Below, one piece after another: positions 56,955 to 64,000 of a stretch of 64,000 bases of DNA. The notes beneath the pieces were generated by a model. That model did no database searches and was not told where the DNA came from. It saw only the letters and a program-made list of their open reading frames with translations. Source of the stretch: Limnohabitans sp. 103DPR2 (GTDB lineage: Bacteria; Pseudomonadota; Gammaproteobacteria; Burkholderiales; Burkholderiaceae_C); assembly GCF_001412575.1 (NCBI RefSeq), contig NZ_CP011834.1, positions 992,001 to 1,056,000 of the forward strand, in the 5' to 3' direction. A program made the position numbers and the translations under genes. How positions within the stretch are numbered: the stretch's first letter is position 1; each line of letters begins with the position of its first letter.

Positions 56955-57836
56955 TTAAGTCAAGATGTAGTGGTCGAGCAGCAGTACTGCAAAGAGCGCC
57001 GTGAGATGAATCAACGAAAAGCGAAATGTTTTGCGCGCCAATTCGTCTGAATATTTTTTAAACAGTGCAACGGCATAGGCAATGAAGCCGATGCTCAACA
57101 CCACGGCGCCTGCCAAGTAAATCCAAGAACTCATGCCAAATGCAAACGGCATCAAGCAAGACGCTGCCAGCAAAAAGGTGTAGAGCAAAATTTGCAGCCG
57201 TGTGAAATCATTGCCATGCGTAACGGGCAACATGGGCAAGCCTGATTTGCGATAGTCCTCAACGCGGTACAAAGCCAACGCCCAAAAATGGGGCGGCGTC
57301 CACAGAAAAATGATCAGGAAAAGAATGGCGGCTTCTGCGCCCACTTCGCCAGTCATGGCGGCCCAGCCCAAGACAGGTGGCATGGCGCCAGAAGCGCCTC
57401 CAATGACGATGTTTTGAGGCGTCATGGGCTTGAGAATCAGGGTGTAAATGACGGCATAGCCCACGAAGGTGGCGAAGGTCAACCACATGGTGATGGGGTT
57501 GATCCACACGAACAAAATGAACGAGCCAATGGCGCACAGCGTGGCTGAAAAAATCAGGGCTTGCATGTCAGACAACTCGCCCTTGGCGGTGGGCCGCCAA
57601 GATGTTCTGCGCATCTTGGCGTCAATGGTTTTTTCAACCAAACAATTGAAGGCCGCTGCTGCGCCTGCAACCAGCCAAATGCCCAAGCTGGCCAGCGCCA
57701 TTCTTTGCCACTCGTCCCACGTGGGAAGTCCTGGTACAGCCAGCACCATGCCAATCAGCGCGCAGAACACAATCAGCTGAATAACCCTTGGCTTAGTGAG
57801 TGCGTTGTACTGTTTAAAAAGGGGGCCAATGTTCAT
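56955..57836 (-). CDS. ctaB: Protoheme IX farnesyltransferase (heme O synthase)
   Basis: A 293-residue UbiA-superfamily membrane enzyme that adds a farnesyl group to heme b, making heme O for the oxidase encoded next door. The prenyl-diphosphate site is [19 protein letters not shown] (about residues 62-80), and the second conserved loop is [21 protein letters not shown]. The ATG at 57836 ([18 protein letters not shown]) is chosen; a TTG 12 codons upstream extends the frame. It is divergent from the cytochrome c4-oxidase operon. Confidence 0.93.
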   Translation of the reverse strand: MNIGPLFKQYNALTKPRVIQLIVFCALIGMVLAVPGLPTWDEWQRMALASLGIWLVAGAAAAFNCLVEKTIDAKMRRTSWRPTAKGELSDMQALIFSATLCAIGSFILFVWINPITMWLTFATFVGYAVIYTLILKPMTPQNIVIGGASGAMPPVLGWAAMTGEVGAEAAILFLIIFLWTPPHFWALALYRVEDYRKSGLPMLPVTHGNDFTRLQILLYTFLLAASCLMPFAFGMSSWIYLAGAVVLSIGFIAYAVALFKKYSDELARKTFRFSLIHLTALFAVLLLDHYILT

Positions 57837-57950
57837 TTGTGACTTTGTTTGGATAATGTCGCTCAAGGGCAAGTTGCGGAACTCAATGTGAGTCTAAAAA
57901 TTTTCAGGAAGTAAGTTTTTAGTAATGTTCTACCGAGGCAAGCTTGGCAT

Positions 57951-57968
57951 GCGCAAAGCGCTTTGCGC
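57951..57968. promoter_or_regulatory. Perfect 18-base palindrome in the ctaB-oxidase intergenic region
   Basis: GCGCAAAGCGCTTTGCGC reads the same on both strands, with no spacer. It lies 25 bases upstream of the TATAAT of the oxidase operon and about 115 bases upstream of ctaB, where an activator could bind. As it lies between two divergent genes, a terminator role is unlikely. I do not recognise the binding protein. Confidence 0.5.
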
Positions 57969-57992
57969 TTTATTCGCCAAGAGCCAACTATG

Positions 57993-58014
57993 TATAATAT
58001 TTGATTTATATCAA
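57993..58014 (+). promoter_or_regulatory. Oxidase operon promoter with an FNR/Anr box
   Basis: TATAAT (57993-57998) is a perfect -10 hexamer. Three bases further is TTGATTTATATCAA (58001-58014), a perfect FNR/Anr-type palindrome TTGAT-N4-ATCAA. With a start point near 58005 the box would cover +1, the position of a repressor. The -35 region is poorly matched. This predicts that the aa3 oxidase operon is turned down when oxygen is low. Confidence 0.72.
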
Positions 58015-58043
58015 CCACAACTAATTTTTTCAGAATGCGTCCC

Positions 58044-58703
58044 ATGAGTTTCAAATCTTTTGCCATTGCGGCAGCTTTGTTCGCGGGCATGGCTGGCCAA
58101 ATGTCAGTCGCGCAAGACCTTAAGGGTGATGTTCAGGCTGGAGAGAAAAAAATTGCCATGTGCATTGGTTGCCATGGCATCGTTGGCTACCAAGCCAGCT
58201 TTCCATCCGTCTACAAAGTGCCCATGATTTCTGGACAAGGCGCCAAGTACATTGCCAATGCTCTGAATGCATACAAATCTGGCGAGCGCAAGCACCCCAC
58301 CATGCGCAGTGTTGCTTTGGGTTTGACACCTCAAGATGTGGCTGATGTTTCGGCTTACTACGAATTGCATGGCAACACCTTGCCAGCGCCCGATCAAATT
58401 GCCCCTGCACCCGCAAAAGTTGCTGAATTGTTGACCAAAGGCGGTTGTGCTGGTTGCCACGGTGCCAATTACAGCAAGCCCACCACGCCCGATTTCCCCA
58501 AGCTGGCCGGTCAGCACAAAGACTACTTGTACATGGCACTGAAATCTTACAAAGAAGAAGGCTCTAGCACTTGGGGTCGCAACAATGCCGTCATGGGTGG
58601 TGTTGCAAAGCAATATTCATTGGCTGAGCTGAAAATGATTGCAGATTATTTGGGTAGCCAGCAAGGGGAACTGAAAGTTGTTCCTCAGTCCAAGTTCCGT
58701 TGA
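58044..58703 (+). CDS. Diheme cytochrome c4-like protein
   Basis: A 219-residue exported cytochrome with a signal peptide (about residues 1-24, cleaved near SVAQ) and two c-heme motifs: CIGCH (residues 40-44) and CAGCH (about residues 135-139). A distal Met in each half (MRSVALGL and NAVMGGVA contexts) could be the sixth ligand. It is the first gene of the oxidase operon and would pass electrons to the CuA site of CtaC. ATG at 58044 is used; ATG at 58035 would add three residues. Confidence 0.88.
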   Translation: MSFKSFAIAAALFAGMAGQMSVAQDLKGDVQAGEKKIAMCIGCHGIVGYQASFPSVYKVPMISGQGAKYIANALNAYKSGERKHPTMRSVALGLTPQDVADVSAYYELHGNTLPAPDQIAPAPAKVAELLTKGGCAGCHGANYSKPTTPDFPKLAGQHKDYLYMALKSYKEEGSSTWGRNNAVMGGVAKQYSLAELKMIADYLGSQQGELKVVPQSKFR

Positions 58704-58745
58704 TACCAGTTGGTCATCTACAGCACTGTTTTTCGAGGATATAAA

Positions 58746-59657
58746 GTGAAAAAATTGAGCCAACATTGGAAAAAAATTGCCAAAGCCAGCGCGCTTGCCT
58801 TGGCTGGTTTGACAACTTCTGCCTTCGCAACCAAAGATTTGCCCGGCGGTCCTGCTGTCAATCAACTGAATTTGCACGTACCTGCAACCAAGTTGGCGGC
58901 AGAGCAAGGTAACTTGCACATGTTCATGATGGCCATTTGCTTGGCCATCTTTGTGGTGGTTTTTGGAGTGATGTTCTATTCCATCTTGAAGCACCGCAAA
59001 TCATTGGGTCACAAACCTGCTCACTTTCACGAGTCGGTCAAAGTTGAAATTGCTTGGACCCTGGCGCCTTTCATCATTGTGATTTTCATGGCCATTCCCG
59101 CCACCAAAACAGTGATTGCGCAAAAAGACACTTCCAATGCTGACCTCACCATCAAGGCCACAGGCCATCAGTGGCGTTGGGGTTATGACTACATCAAAGG
59201 CGAAGGCGAGGGCATCTCCTTCATTTCATCCTTGGACAATTCACACCGCATCTTGTCAAACGCAGGTGCTAAGGGTGACATGCCCGATGATTACCTCTTG
59301 AAAGTCGACAATCCCTTGGTTGTTCCTGTTGGCAAAAAGATTCGCATCATCACAACAGCTTCCGACGTGATTCACGCATTTGCCGTGCCTTCATTCGGTA
59401 TCAAGCAAGATGCTATTCCAGGCTTTGTACGCGACACCCATTTCTTGGCTGAGCGCACAGGCATGTTCTATGGCCAGTGCCAAGAGTTGTGCGGTAAAGA
59501 GCACGCTTACATGCCTATCAATGTGCAAGTTCTGTCCGAGGCTGATTACTCAGCTTGGGTCCAAAAGAAAAAGGCTGAAGCAGCTCCTGCTGCAGCCAAG
59601 AATGAAGCCGCTCCAGCTGCGCAAGTAGCCCAAGCGCCTGTTTCTGAAAAGAAGTGA
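58746..59657 (+). CDS. ctaC: Cytochrome c oxidase subunit II
   Basis: A 303-residue subunit starting with GTG at 58746 after GAGGATATAAA. It has a signal peptide, two membrane helices (about residues 58-80 and 100-120), and a periplasmic cupredoxin domain with the complete CuA set: the upstream His in DVIHAFAVPSFG and C-x3-C-x3-H-x2-M in GQCQELCGKEHAYM. GHQWRWGYDY is the usual aromatic electron-entry patch. The C-terminal tail is rich in Ala, Pro and Lys. Confidence 0.95.
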   Translation: MKKLSQHWKKIAKASALALAGLTTSAFATKDLPGGPAVNQLNLHVPATKLAAEQGNLHMFMMAICLAIFVVVFGVMFYSILKHRKSLGHKPAHFHESVKVEIAWTLAPFIIVIFMAIPATKTVIAQKDTSNADLTIKATGHQWRWGYDYIKGEGEGISFISSLDNSHRILSNAGAKGDMPDDYLLKVDNPLVVPVGKKIRIITTASDVIHAFAVPSFGIKQDAIPGFVRDTHFLAERTGMFYGQCQELCGKEHAYMPINVQVLSEADYSAWVQKKKAEAAPAAAKNEAAPAAQVAQAPVSEKK

Positions 59658-59682
59658 TTGAGTTGAAAGACTGAGGTAAACC

Positions 59683-61314
59683 ATGAGTTCCATTTCCCAT
59701 TCTGACGGCGGCTTTGTCGATTCACACGGTCACGATGACCACGATCATCACCCCCACGGCTGGCGCCGTTGGGTCTACGCGACCAATCACAAAGACATTG
59801 GTACTTTGTACCTGTTGTTTGCTTTCACCATGTTGATGTTGGGCGGCGTTTTGGCTTTGCTCATCCGCGCCGAGTTGTTCCAACCTGGCTTGCAAATCGT
59901 CAACCCCGAGTTGTTCAATCAATTGACCACCATGCACGGTTTGATCATGGTGTTCGGCGCCATCATGCCGGCCTTCGTGGGCTTTGCAAACTGGATGATT
60001 CCTTTGCAAATTGGCGCATCCGACATGGCCTTTGCCCGCATGAATAACTTCAGCTTCTGGCTGATGATTCCTGCTGCATTGATGTTGTCTTCTACATTCT
60101 TCATGCCGGGTGGCGCACCTGCTGCTGGCTGGACGCTGTATGCACCGCTCACCATGCAAATGGGCCCCTCCATGGACGTTGCAATTTTTGCATTGCACAT
60201 CCTGGGCGCTTCTTCCATCATGGGTTCGATCAACATCATCGTCACCATCTTGAACATGCGCGCACCTGACATGCCGCTGATGAAGATGCCTATGTTCGTT
60301 TGGACATGGCTCATCACGGCTTTCTTGTTGATCGCTGTGATGCCAGTGTTGGCCGGTGTGATTACCATGACGCTCACAGACCGTCACTTTGGTACCACCT
60401 TCTTCAATCCTGCGGCAGGCGGTGACCCCGTTATGTTCCAGCACATTTTCTGGTTCTTCGGTCACCCCGAGGTGTACATCATGATCTTGCCAGCCTTCGG
60501 CATCGTCAGCCAGATCATCCCTGCGTTCGCACGTAAAAAGTTGTTCGGCTACTCTTCAATGGTTTACGCCACCGCTTCTATTGCGATTCTGTCCTTCATC
60601 GTGTGGGCTCACCACATGTACACCACTGGCATGCCAGTGACTGGTCAGTTGTTCTTCATGTACGCCACCATGTTGATTTCAGTGCCTACCGGCGTGAAAG
60701 TGTTCAACTGGGTTGCCACCATGTGGAGAGGCTCCATGACGTTTGAAACCCCCATGCTGTTTGCTGTGGGCTTCATCTTCGTGTTCACCATGGGTGGTTT
60801 CACAGGTTTGATCTTGTCCATGGCGCCTATCGATTTGCAATTGCAAGACGGTTACTACGTTGTGGCCCACTTCCACTATGTGTTGGTGGCGGGTTCCTTG
60901 TTTGCCATGTTCGCTGGTGCCTACTACTGGCTGCCTAAGTGGTCTGGTGTGATGTACAACGAAGCACGCGGTAAGTTGCACTTCTGGTGGACTCTGATTG
61001 CGTTCAACATCACATTCTTCCCCATGCACTTCTTGGGCTTGGCCGGTATGCCACGTCGCTATGCCGACTACCCCATGCAGTTTGCTGACTTCAATGCCAT
61101 TGCATCGGTTGGCGCGTTCTTCTTCGGTTTTGCGCAGGTTTATTTCTTCTTCTTCATCGTCTTGCCTTGCATGCTCGGTAAAGGTGAAAAAGCTGCTCAA
61201 CAACCTTGGGACGGTGCGGAAGGTTTGGAGTGGGAAGTGCCTTCACCAGCCCCACATCACACTTACGAAACACCGCCCAAGCTGAATGCTGACGCCAACA
61301 AGGTCATTGGTTAA
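59683..61314 (+). CDS. ctaD: Cytochrome c oxidase subunit I
   Basis: A 543-residue, twelve-helix catalytic subunit of an aa3-type oxidase. The CuB His-Tyr crosslink motif lies in WFFGHPEVYIMILP, followed by WAHHMYTTG with the two adjacent CuB His ligands. The heme ligands lie in TTMHGLIMVF and VAHFHYVLVAG. A His/Asp-rich N-terminus (HGHDDHDHHPHG) precedes the first helix. GAGGTAAACC precedes the ATG. It couples oxygen reduction to proton pumping. Confidence 0.97.
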   Translation: MSSISHSDGGFVDSHGHDDHDHHPHGWRRWVYATNHKDIGTLYLLFAFTMLMLGGVLALLIRAELFQPGLQIVNPELFNQLTTMHGLIMVFGAIMPAFVGFANWMIPLQIGASDMAFARMNNFSFWLMIPAALMLSSTFFMPGGAPAAGWTLYAPLTMQMGPSMDVAIFALHILGASSIMGSINIIVTILNMRAPDMPLMKMPMFVWTWLITAFLLIAVMPVLAGVITMTLTDRHFGTTFFNPAAGGDPVMFQHIFWFFGHPEVYIMILPAFGIVSQIIPAFARKKLFGYSSMVYATASIAILSFIVWAHHMYTTGMPVTGQLFFMYATMLISVPTGVKVFNWVATMWRGSMTFETPMLFAVGFIFVFTMGGFTGLILSMAPIDLQLQDGYYVVAHFHYVLVAGSLFAMFAGAYYWLPKWSGVMYNEARGKLHFWWTLIAFNITFFPMHFLGLAGMPRRYADYPMQFADFNAIASVGAFFFGFAQVYFFFFIVLPCMLGKGEKAAQQPWDGAEGLEWEVPSPAPHHTYETPPKLNADANKVIG

Positions 61315-61343
61315 TTCCAAACCTTTCTAACAGTAAAACCAAC

Positions 61344-61889
61344 ATGCAAACCAACTTTCAGTTGATGCGTAAGCTCCTCATGGTGAGCTTGGGCATGTTT
61401 GCATTTGGTTACATGTTGGTGCCCCTCTACGAAGCTTTTTGTGAGTGGACGGGTTCCAATGTGTTGTCACTGAGCGAGCGCGAGTCTAAAAACTCCATGA
61501 ATGGTCGAGCGGGCTTGCCCCTCAATACGCAGGTAGACACCTCTAGAACCATTTCAGTGGAATTTGACACCAACGTTCGGGGGCCCTGGAACTTTGCCCC
61601 TATGACGCGCTCATTGAATGTGCATCCTGGCGAGCTGGTCACGGTGATGTTTGAATTTCAGAACATTCAAAATCGCACCATGTCAGCGCAAGCCATTCCA
61701 AGTTATGCCCCGCAACAGGCGGCGTCTTACTTCAACAAAGTCGAGTGTTTCTGTTTCAATCAGTACACCCTGGCGCCCGGAGAAAAGAAGCTTTGGCCTG
61801 TGACTTTTTACATCAACCCCAAAATGTCCAAAGACGTGAAGACCATCACTTTGTCTTACACATTTTTTGAGGTAGGTTCTAGCGTATGA
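61344..61889 (+). CDS. ctaG: Cytochrome c oxidase assembly protein CtaG (Cox11)
   Basis: A 181-residue protein with one N-terminal membrane helix (about residues 8-28) and a periplasmic Ig-like domain. The copper-binding motif is ECFCFNQYTL, with the Cys-x-Cys pair. NVRGPWNFAPMTRSLNVHPGE is another Cox11 segment. It inserts CuB into subunit I. It stops four bases inside the next gene (ATGA overlap). Confidence 0.93.
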   Translation: MQTNFQLMRKLLMVSLGMFAFGYMLVPLYEAFCEWTGSNVLSLSERESKNSMNGRAGLPLNTQVDTSRTISVEFDTNVRGPWNFAPMTRSLNVHPGELVTVMFEFQNIQNRTMSAQAIPSYAPQQAASYFNKVECFCFNQYTLAPGEKKLWPVTFYINPKMSKDVKTITLSYTFFEVGSSV

Positions 61890-62098
61890 GCAATCTTGAG
61901 CAAGCCCCTAAGGCAAGCCCATCATTACTACGCGCTTTTGTCATGGTTGCATGGTCCTTCTTTGGCATTCGCAAAGGTTCTGAGCACCGTCAAGATCTCT
62001 TGACTGTCAAACCTCTGCAAATTGTCATCGTTGGCATTATTTGTGGTTTATTGTTTGTTTCGTTTTTGGCCTTCGTGGTCAACTTTGTCACGAGTTAA
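61886..62098 (+). CDS. DUF2970 small membrane protein of the oxidase operon
   Basis: A 70-residue protein with one C-terminal helix (about residues 46-68). The segment RAFVMVAWSFFGIRKGSEHRQD is typical of DUF2970, a family found between ctaG and ctaE in betaproteobacteria. It overlaps ctaG by four bases and is followed by AGGAGAAG and ctaE. Function unknown; probably an accessory subunit or assembly factor. Confidence 0.82.
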   Translation: MSNLEQAPKASPSLLRAFVMVAWSFFGIRKGSEHRQDLLTVKPLQIVIVGIICGLLFVSFLAFVVNFVTS

Positions 62099-62112
62099 GT
62101 AGGAGAAGAGTT

Positions 62113-62994
62113 ATGAGTGCCAATTCGCACGCCAACGCCCCACATTACTATGTGCCGGCCCCATCCAGGCACCCTGCCATGGCATCTTTGGGTTTGTTTT
62201 TCGTCATCATGGGCGCAAGCCAATTGGTGAACGACAGTCCTTGGGGTAAGTATGCTTTGTTGATGGGCATGGTCATTTGGTTGACCACCTTGTACCAATG
62301 GTTTGGTGATGCCATCGACGAAAGCCTGCATGGTCAATACGGTGCGCGCATCGACAAGTCCTTCCGCTGGAGCATGAGCTGGTTCATCTTCTCCGAAGTG
62401 ATGTTTTTTGCGGCCTTTTTTGGCGCTTTGTGGTGGTCACGCATTCACGCTGTTCCCAATTTGGGCGGCGAAGCTAACAGCCTTCTTTGGCCTGGATTTA
62501 CAGCGGACTGGCCTAGCATGGTCGCCGGCGCAACAGCCTCTCCAGCCAAGATCATTGAAGAATTCAAAACTGTCGGTCCCTTCTGGTTGCCAACCATCAA
62601 CACGGCTTTGTTGTTGACTTCGGGTGTCACTATGACCATTGCGCATCATGCGTTGCGTGAAAACAATCGCGGCAAAACCATCGCATTCATGTGGATGACG
62701 GTTTTACTGGGCGTGATCTTCTTGCTGTGCCAAGGTTACGAATATGCTCACGCCTATTCAGACCTCAACTTGAAGCTGTCTTCTGGTATCTATGGTTCTA
62801 CGTTCTACATGTTGACTGGCTTTCACGGTTTCCACGTGTTCGTGGGCATGTTGATGTTGCTCGTCATTACATTGCGTTTGCAAAAAGGTCACTTCACAGC
62901 GGACAGCCACTTCGGTTTTGAAGGTGCTGCTTGGTACTGGCACTTTGTGGACGTGGTGTGGTTGGGCCTGTACATCGTGGTGTACTGGTTCTAA
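62113..62994 (+). CDS. ctaE: Cytochrome c oxidase subunit III
   Basis: A 293-residue, seven-helix subunit. Family segments are SMSWFIFSEVMFFAAFFGAL (about residues 90-109, with the conserved Glu), GYEYAHAYSDLN, FYMLTGFHGFHVFVGM (the conserved His/Glu lipid-binding area) and the C-terminal AAWYWHFVDVVWLGLYIVVYWF end. The ATG at 62113 follows AGGAGAAGAGTT. It is the last gene before a strong terminator. Confidence 0.95.
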   Translation: MSANSHANAPHYYVPAPSRHPAMASLGLFFVIMGASQLVNDSPWGKYALLMGMVIWLTTLYQWFGDAIDESLHGQYGARIDKSFRWSMSWFIFSEVMFFAAFFGALWWSRIHAVPNLGGEANSLLWPGFTADWPSMVAGATASPAKIIEEFKTVGPFWLPTINTALLLTSGVTMTIAHHALRENNRGKTIAFMWMTVLLGVIFLLCQGYEYAHAYSDLNLKLSSGIYGSTFYMLTGFHGFHVFVGMLMLLVITLRLQKGHFTADSHFGFEGAAWYWHFVDVVWLGLYIVVYWF

Positions 62995-63007
62995 GCAGAA
63001 TTCAATT

Positions 63008-63035
63008 AAAAAAGCCCCTTCAAGGGGCTTTTTTT
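63008..63035. terminator. Bidirectional intrinsic terminator after ctaE
   Basis: AAAAAAGCCCC-TTCAA-GGGGCTTTTTTT: a perfect GC stem flanked by A- and T-runs, functional on both strands. It lies between ctaE (+) and the convergent DUF2909 gene (-), whose stop codon touches its edge. Confidence 0.93.
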
Positions 63036-63255
63036 ATGCGCCGACTGGGATGCCGGTGGGTTGGATCCAACCCATGACGTACGAGAAGATGATGGTCAAA
63101 AATAGAAAGACCGAGATGCCGATGCGCCACGTTAAAGCATTGGCCATCCGTTTGGCCTTGTCTTGCTCATCGGGCCCGCCGCGAACCATGAACAAACCAG
63201 CTGCAAGCAAGCTGCCAATAATGCCAACCAAGGCAATGATGATCCAATATTTCAT
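63034..63255 (-). CDS. DUF2909 twin-transmembrane protein
   Basis: A 73-residue protein with two helices (about residues 3-25 and 45-64) joined by a charged loop (RGGPDEQDKAKRMANAL). This is the pattern of the DUF2909 twin-transmembrane family found beside SURF1 in betaproteobacteria. It is convergent with ctaE and divergent from SURF1. Function unknown; location suggests an oxidase biogenesis role. Confidence 0.8.
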   Translation of the reverse strand: MKYWIIIALVGIIGSLLAAGLFMVRGGPDEQDKAKRMANALTWRIGISVFLFLTIIFSYVMGWIQPTGIPVGA

Positions 63256-63300
63256 CCTGCTATTATCCTTTCAAATGGCCAGCACCTTTCAAACATTCTG

Positions 63301-64000
63301 ATGAGCACTTCGAACATGACTTCTGAAAGGGCAAATTTTGGGATGTTCTCAAAAACTTGGTTTGTCATCCTGCTGGCAACATTGTTGGTCTCTGGCATCA
63401 CAGCCAAGCTAGGCTTTTGGCAATTGGGTCGTGCACAAACCAAAGAAGCACTGAATGCCATCACAGTGGCACGCCAATTAGAGCCTGCTTTGCGTAACGA
63501 CGACTGGGCTTCTGGGGTCGTGCCCGAAGATTGGATGCAAAGAAGTGCAGATCTGGATGGGCAATGGTTGCCTCAATTCACGGTCTACCTCGACAACCGC
63601 AGCATGAAGTCGCAAACAGGGTTCTTTGTCCTCACGCCTTTTCAATTGAGCAGTGGTCCTGTTTTGTTGGTGCAAAGGGGTTGGGTTGCCCGTGATCGTG
63701 CGCGCAGTGATTTTTTGCCGCCCGTTCCAACACCTCAAGGCAAAGTCACCCTTCAAGGACGGGTTGTTCCTTCACCATCTAAATTGATGGAGTTGAGCGC
63801 ACCTGCCCCCGTTCAAGAAGGGTTTAATCTGCTCAGGCAAAATATCGATTTACAAGAGTTTGGTCTTGAGACAAAACTCCCAATGCTTGCAACACTTCAG
63901 CAAACAAACGACGCATCCGATGGTTTGCTCCGCGAATGGCCAAAATCCATTTCGGGTGCCGATAAAAATCGCGGTTATGCGTTTCAATGGTTTGCTTTGT
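63301..64000 (+). CDS. SURF1-family oxidase assembly protein (3' end beyond the window)
   Basis: The first 233 codons are present and open to the window edge. A membrane helix (about residues 19-38, FVILLATLLVSGITAKLGFW) is followed by WQLGRAQTK, the SURF1 start motif. LDGQWLPQFTVYLDNRSMKSQ, GFFVLTPFQL, LLVQRGWVARDR and GRVVPSPSKL are family segments. SURF1 helps heme a insertion into subunit I. ATG at 63301 is used; another ATG five codons later is possible. Confidence 0.9.
   Translation, partial: MSTSNMTSERANFGMFSKTWFVILLATLLVSGITAKLGFWQLGRAQTKEALNAITVARQLEPALRNDDWASGVVPEDWMQRSADLDGQWLPQFTVYLDNRSMKSQTGFFVLTPFQLSSGPVLLVQRGWVARDRARSDFLPPVPTPQGKVTLQGRVVPSPSKLMELSAPAPVQEGFNLLRQNIDLQEFGLETKLPMLATLQQTNDASDGLLREWPKSISGADKNRGYAFQWFAL

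Overview
The window looks like chromosomal DNA of an aerobic anoxygenic phototrophic betaproteobacterium, most likely a freshwater Comamonadaceae member (Limnohabitans/Rhodoferax-like). The evidence is: a Rubrivivax-type photosynthesis gene order (bchFNBHLM-lhaA-puhABC-acsF-puhE-crtIB), oxygen-dependent AcsF as the only ring cyclase in view, spheroidene-pathway genes crtD and crtC, the five-carbon ALA route (HemA as glutamyl-tRNA reductase), several Bug-type solute-binding proteins, and a Burkholderiales-style aa3 oxidase operon. This assignment rests on recognised protein families and gene order, not on a database search.

Bases 1-38450 are most of a photosynthesis gene cluster. On the + strand are the end of a probable crtA, then crtD, crtC, pucB, pucA, pucC and a 28-codon membrane peptide gene. 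On the - strand, from 21585 down to 4664, lies one very tight run: bchF, bchN, bchB, bchH, bchL, bchM, lhaA, puhA, puhB, puhC, acsF, puhE, crtI, crtB and a small two-helix membrane protein. Many junctions are ATGA, GTGA or TAATG overlaps. Divergent from it run a cobalamin-binding regulator (AerR/PpaA type), ppsR, bchG, a third PucC-family carrier (BCH2), bchP, tspO and a second cobalamin-binding regulator. bchI, bchD and bchO follow on the - strand. An annex supplies precursors: hemE (-), dxs, hemA and the 8-vinyl reductase bciA (+). Together these cover ALA formation, the tetrapyrrole branch from Mg insertion to esterified bacteriochlorophyll, carotenoid synthesis, LH2 and the reaction-centre assembly factors. 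The pufLM and bchCXYZ genes are not in the window.

PpsR/CrtJ-type palindromes (TGT-N12-ACA) occur upstream of bchF, bchG (two in tandem) and bchI, with a one-mismatch version upstream of dxs. They usually overlap a TTGACA -35 element, so one regulon probably ties the main operon, the chelatase operon and precursor supply together.

Bases 38550-53610 are an accessory metabolic region: a small membrane protein, a hotdog thioesterase, a TauD-like oxygenase, two M20 amidohydrolases, an IclR-controlled operon (Bug, RraA-like aldolase, D-2-hydroxyacid dehydrogenase, cyclase-family hydrolase, Bug, SMP-30 lactonase, Cys-rich protein) and a second unit (Bug, M20 hydrolase, tandem glycine riboswitch, DadA-like oxidase) divergent from a LysR regulator. 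Substrates are unknown. The glycine riboswitch between an N-acyl-amino-acid-hydrolase-type gene and an amino-acid oxidase suggests that glycine is released and then oxidised.

Bases 53609-64000 hold copper handling (copZ, copA), a DUF2189 membrane protein, heme O synthase (ctaB) and the aa3 cytochrome oxidase operon (cytochrome c4, ctaC, ctaD, ctaG, DUF2970, ctaE, then DUF2909 and SURF1). A perfect FNR/Anr box sits over the expected start of transcription of the oxidase operon. The most distinctive single observation is the LH2 alpha subunit: in a gapless alignment with a B800-850 alpha chain it has Phe44-Leu45 in place of Tyr44-Trp45, the signature of blue-shifted B800-820 (LH3) antennae.
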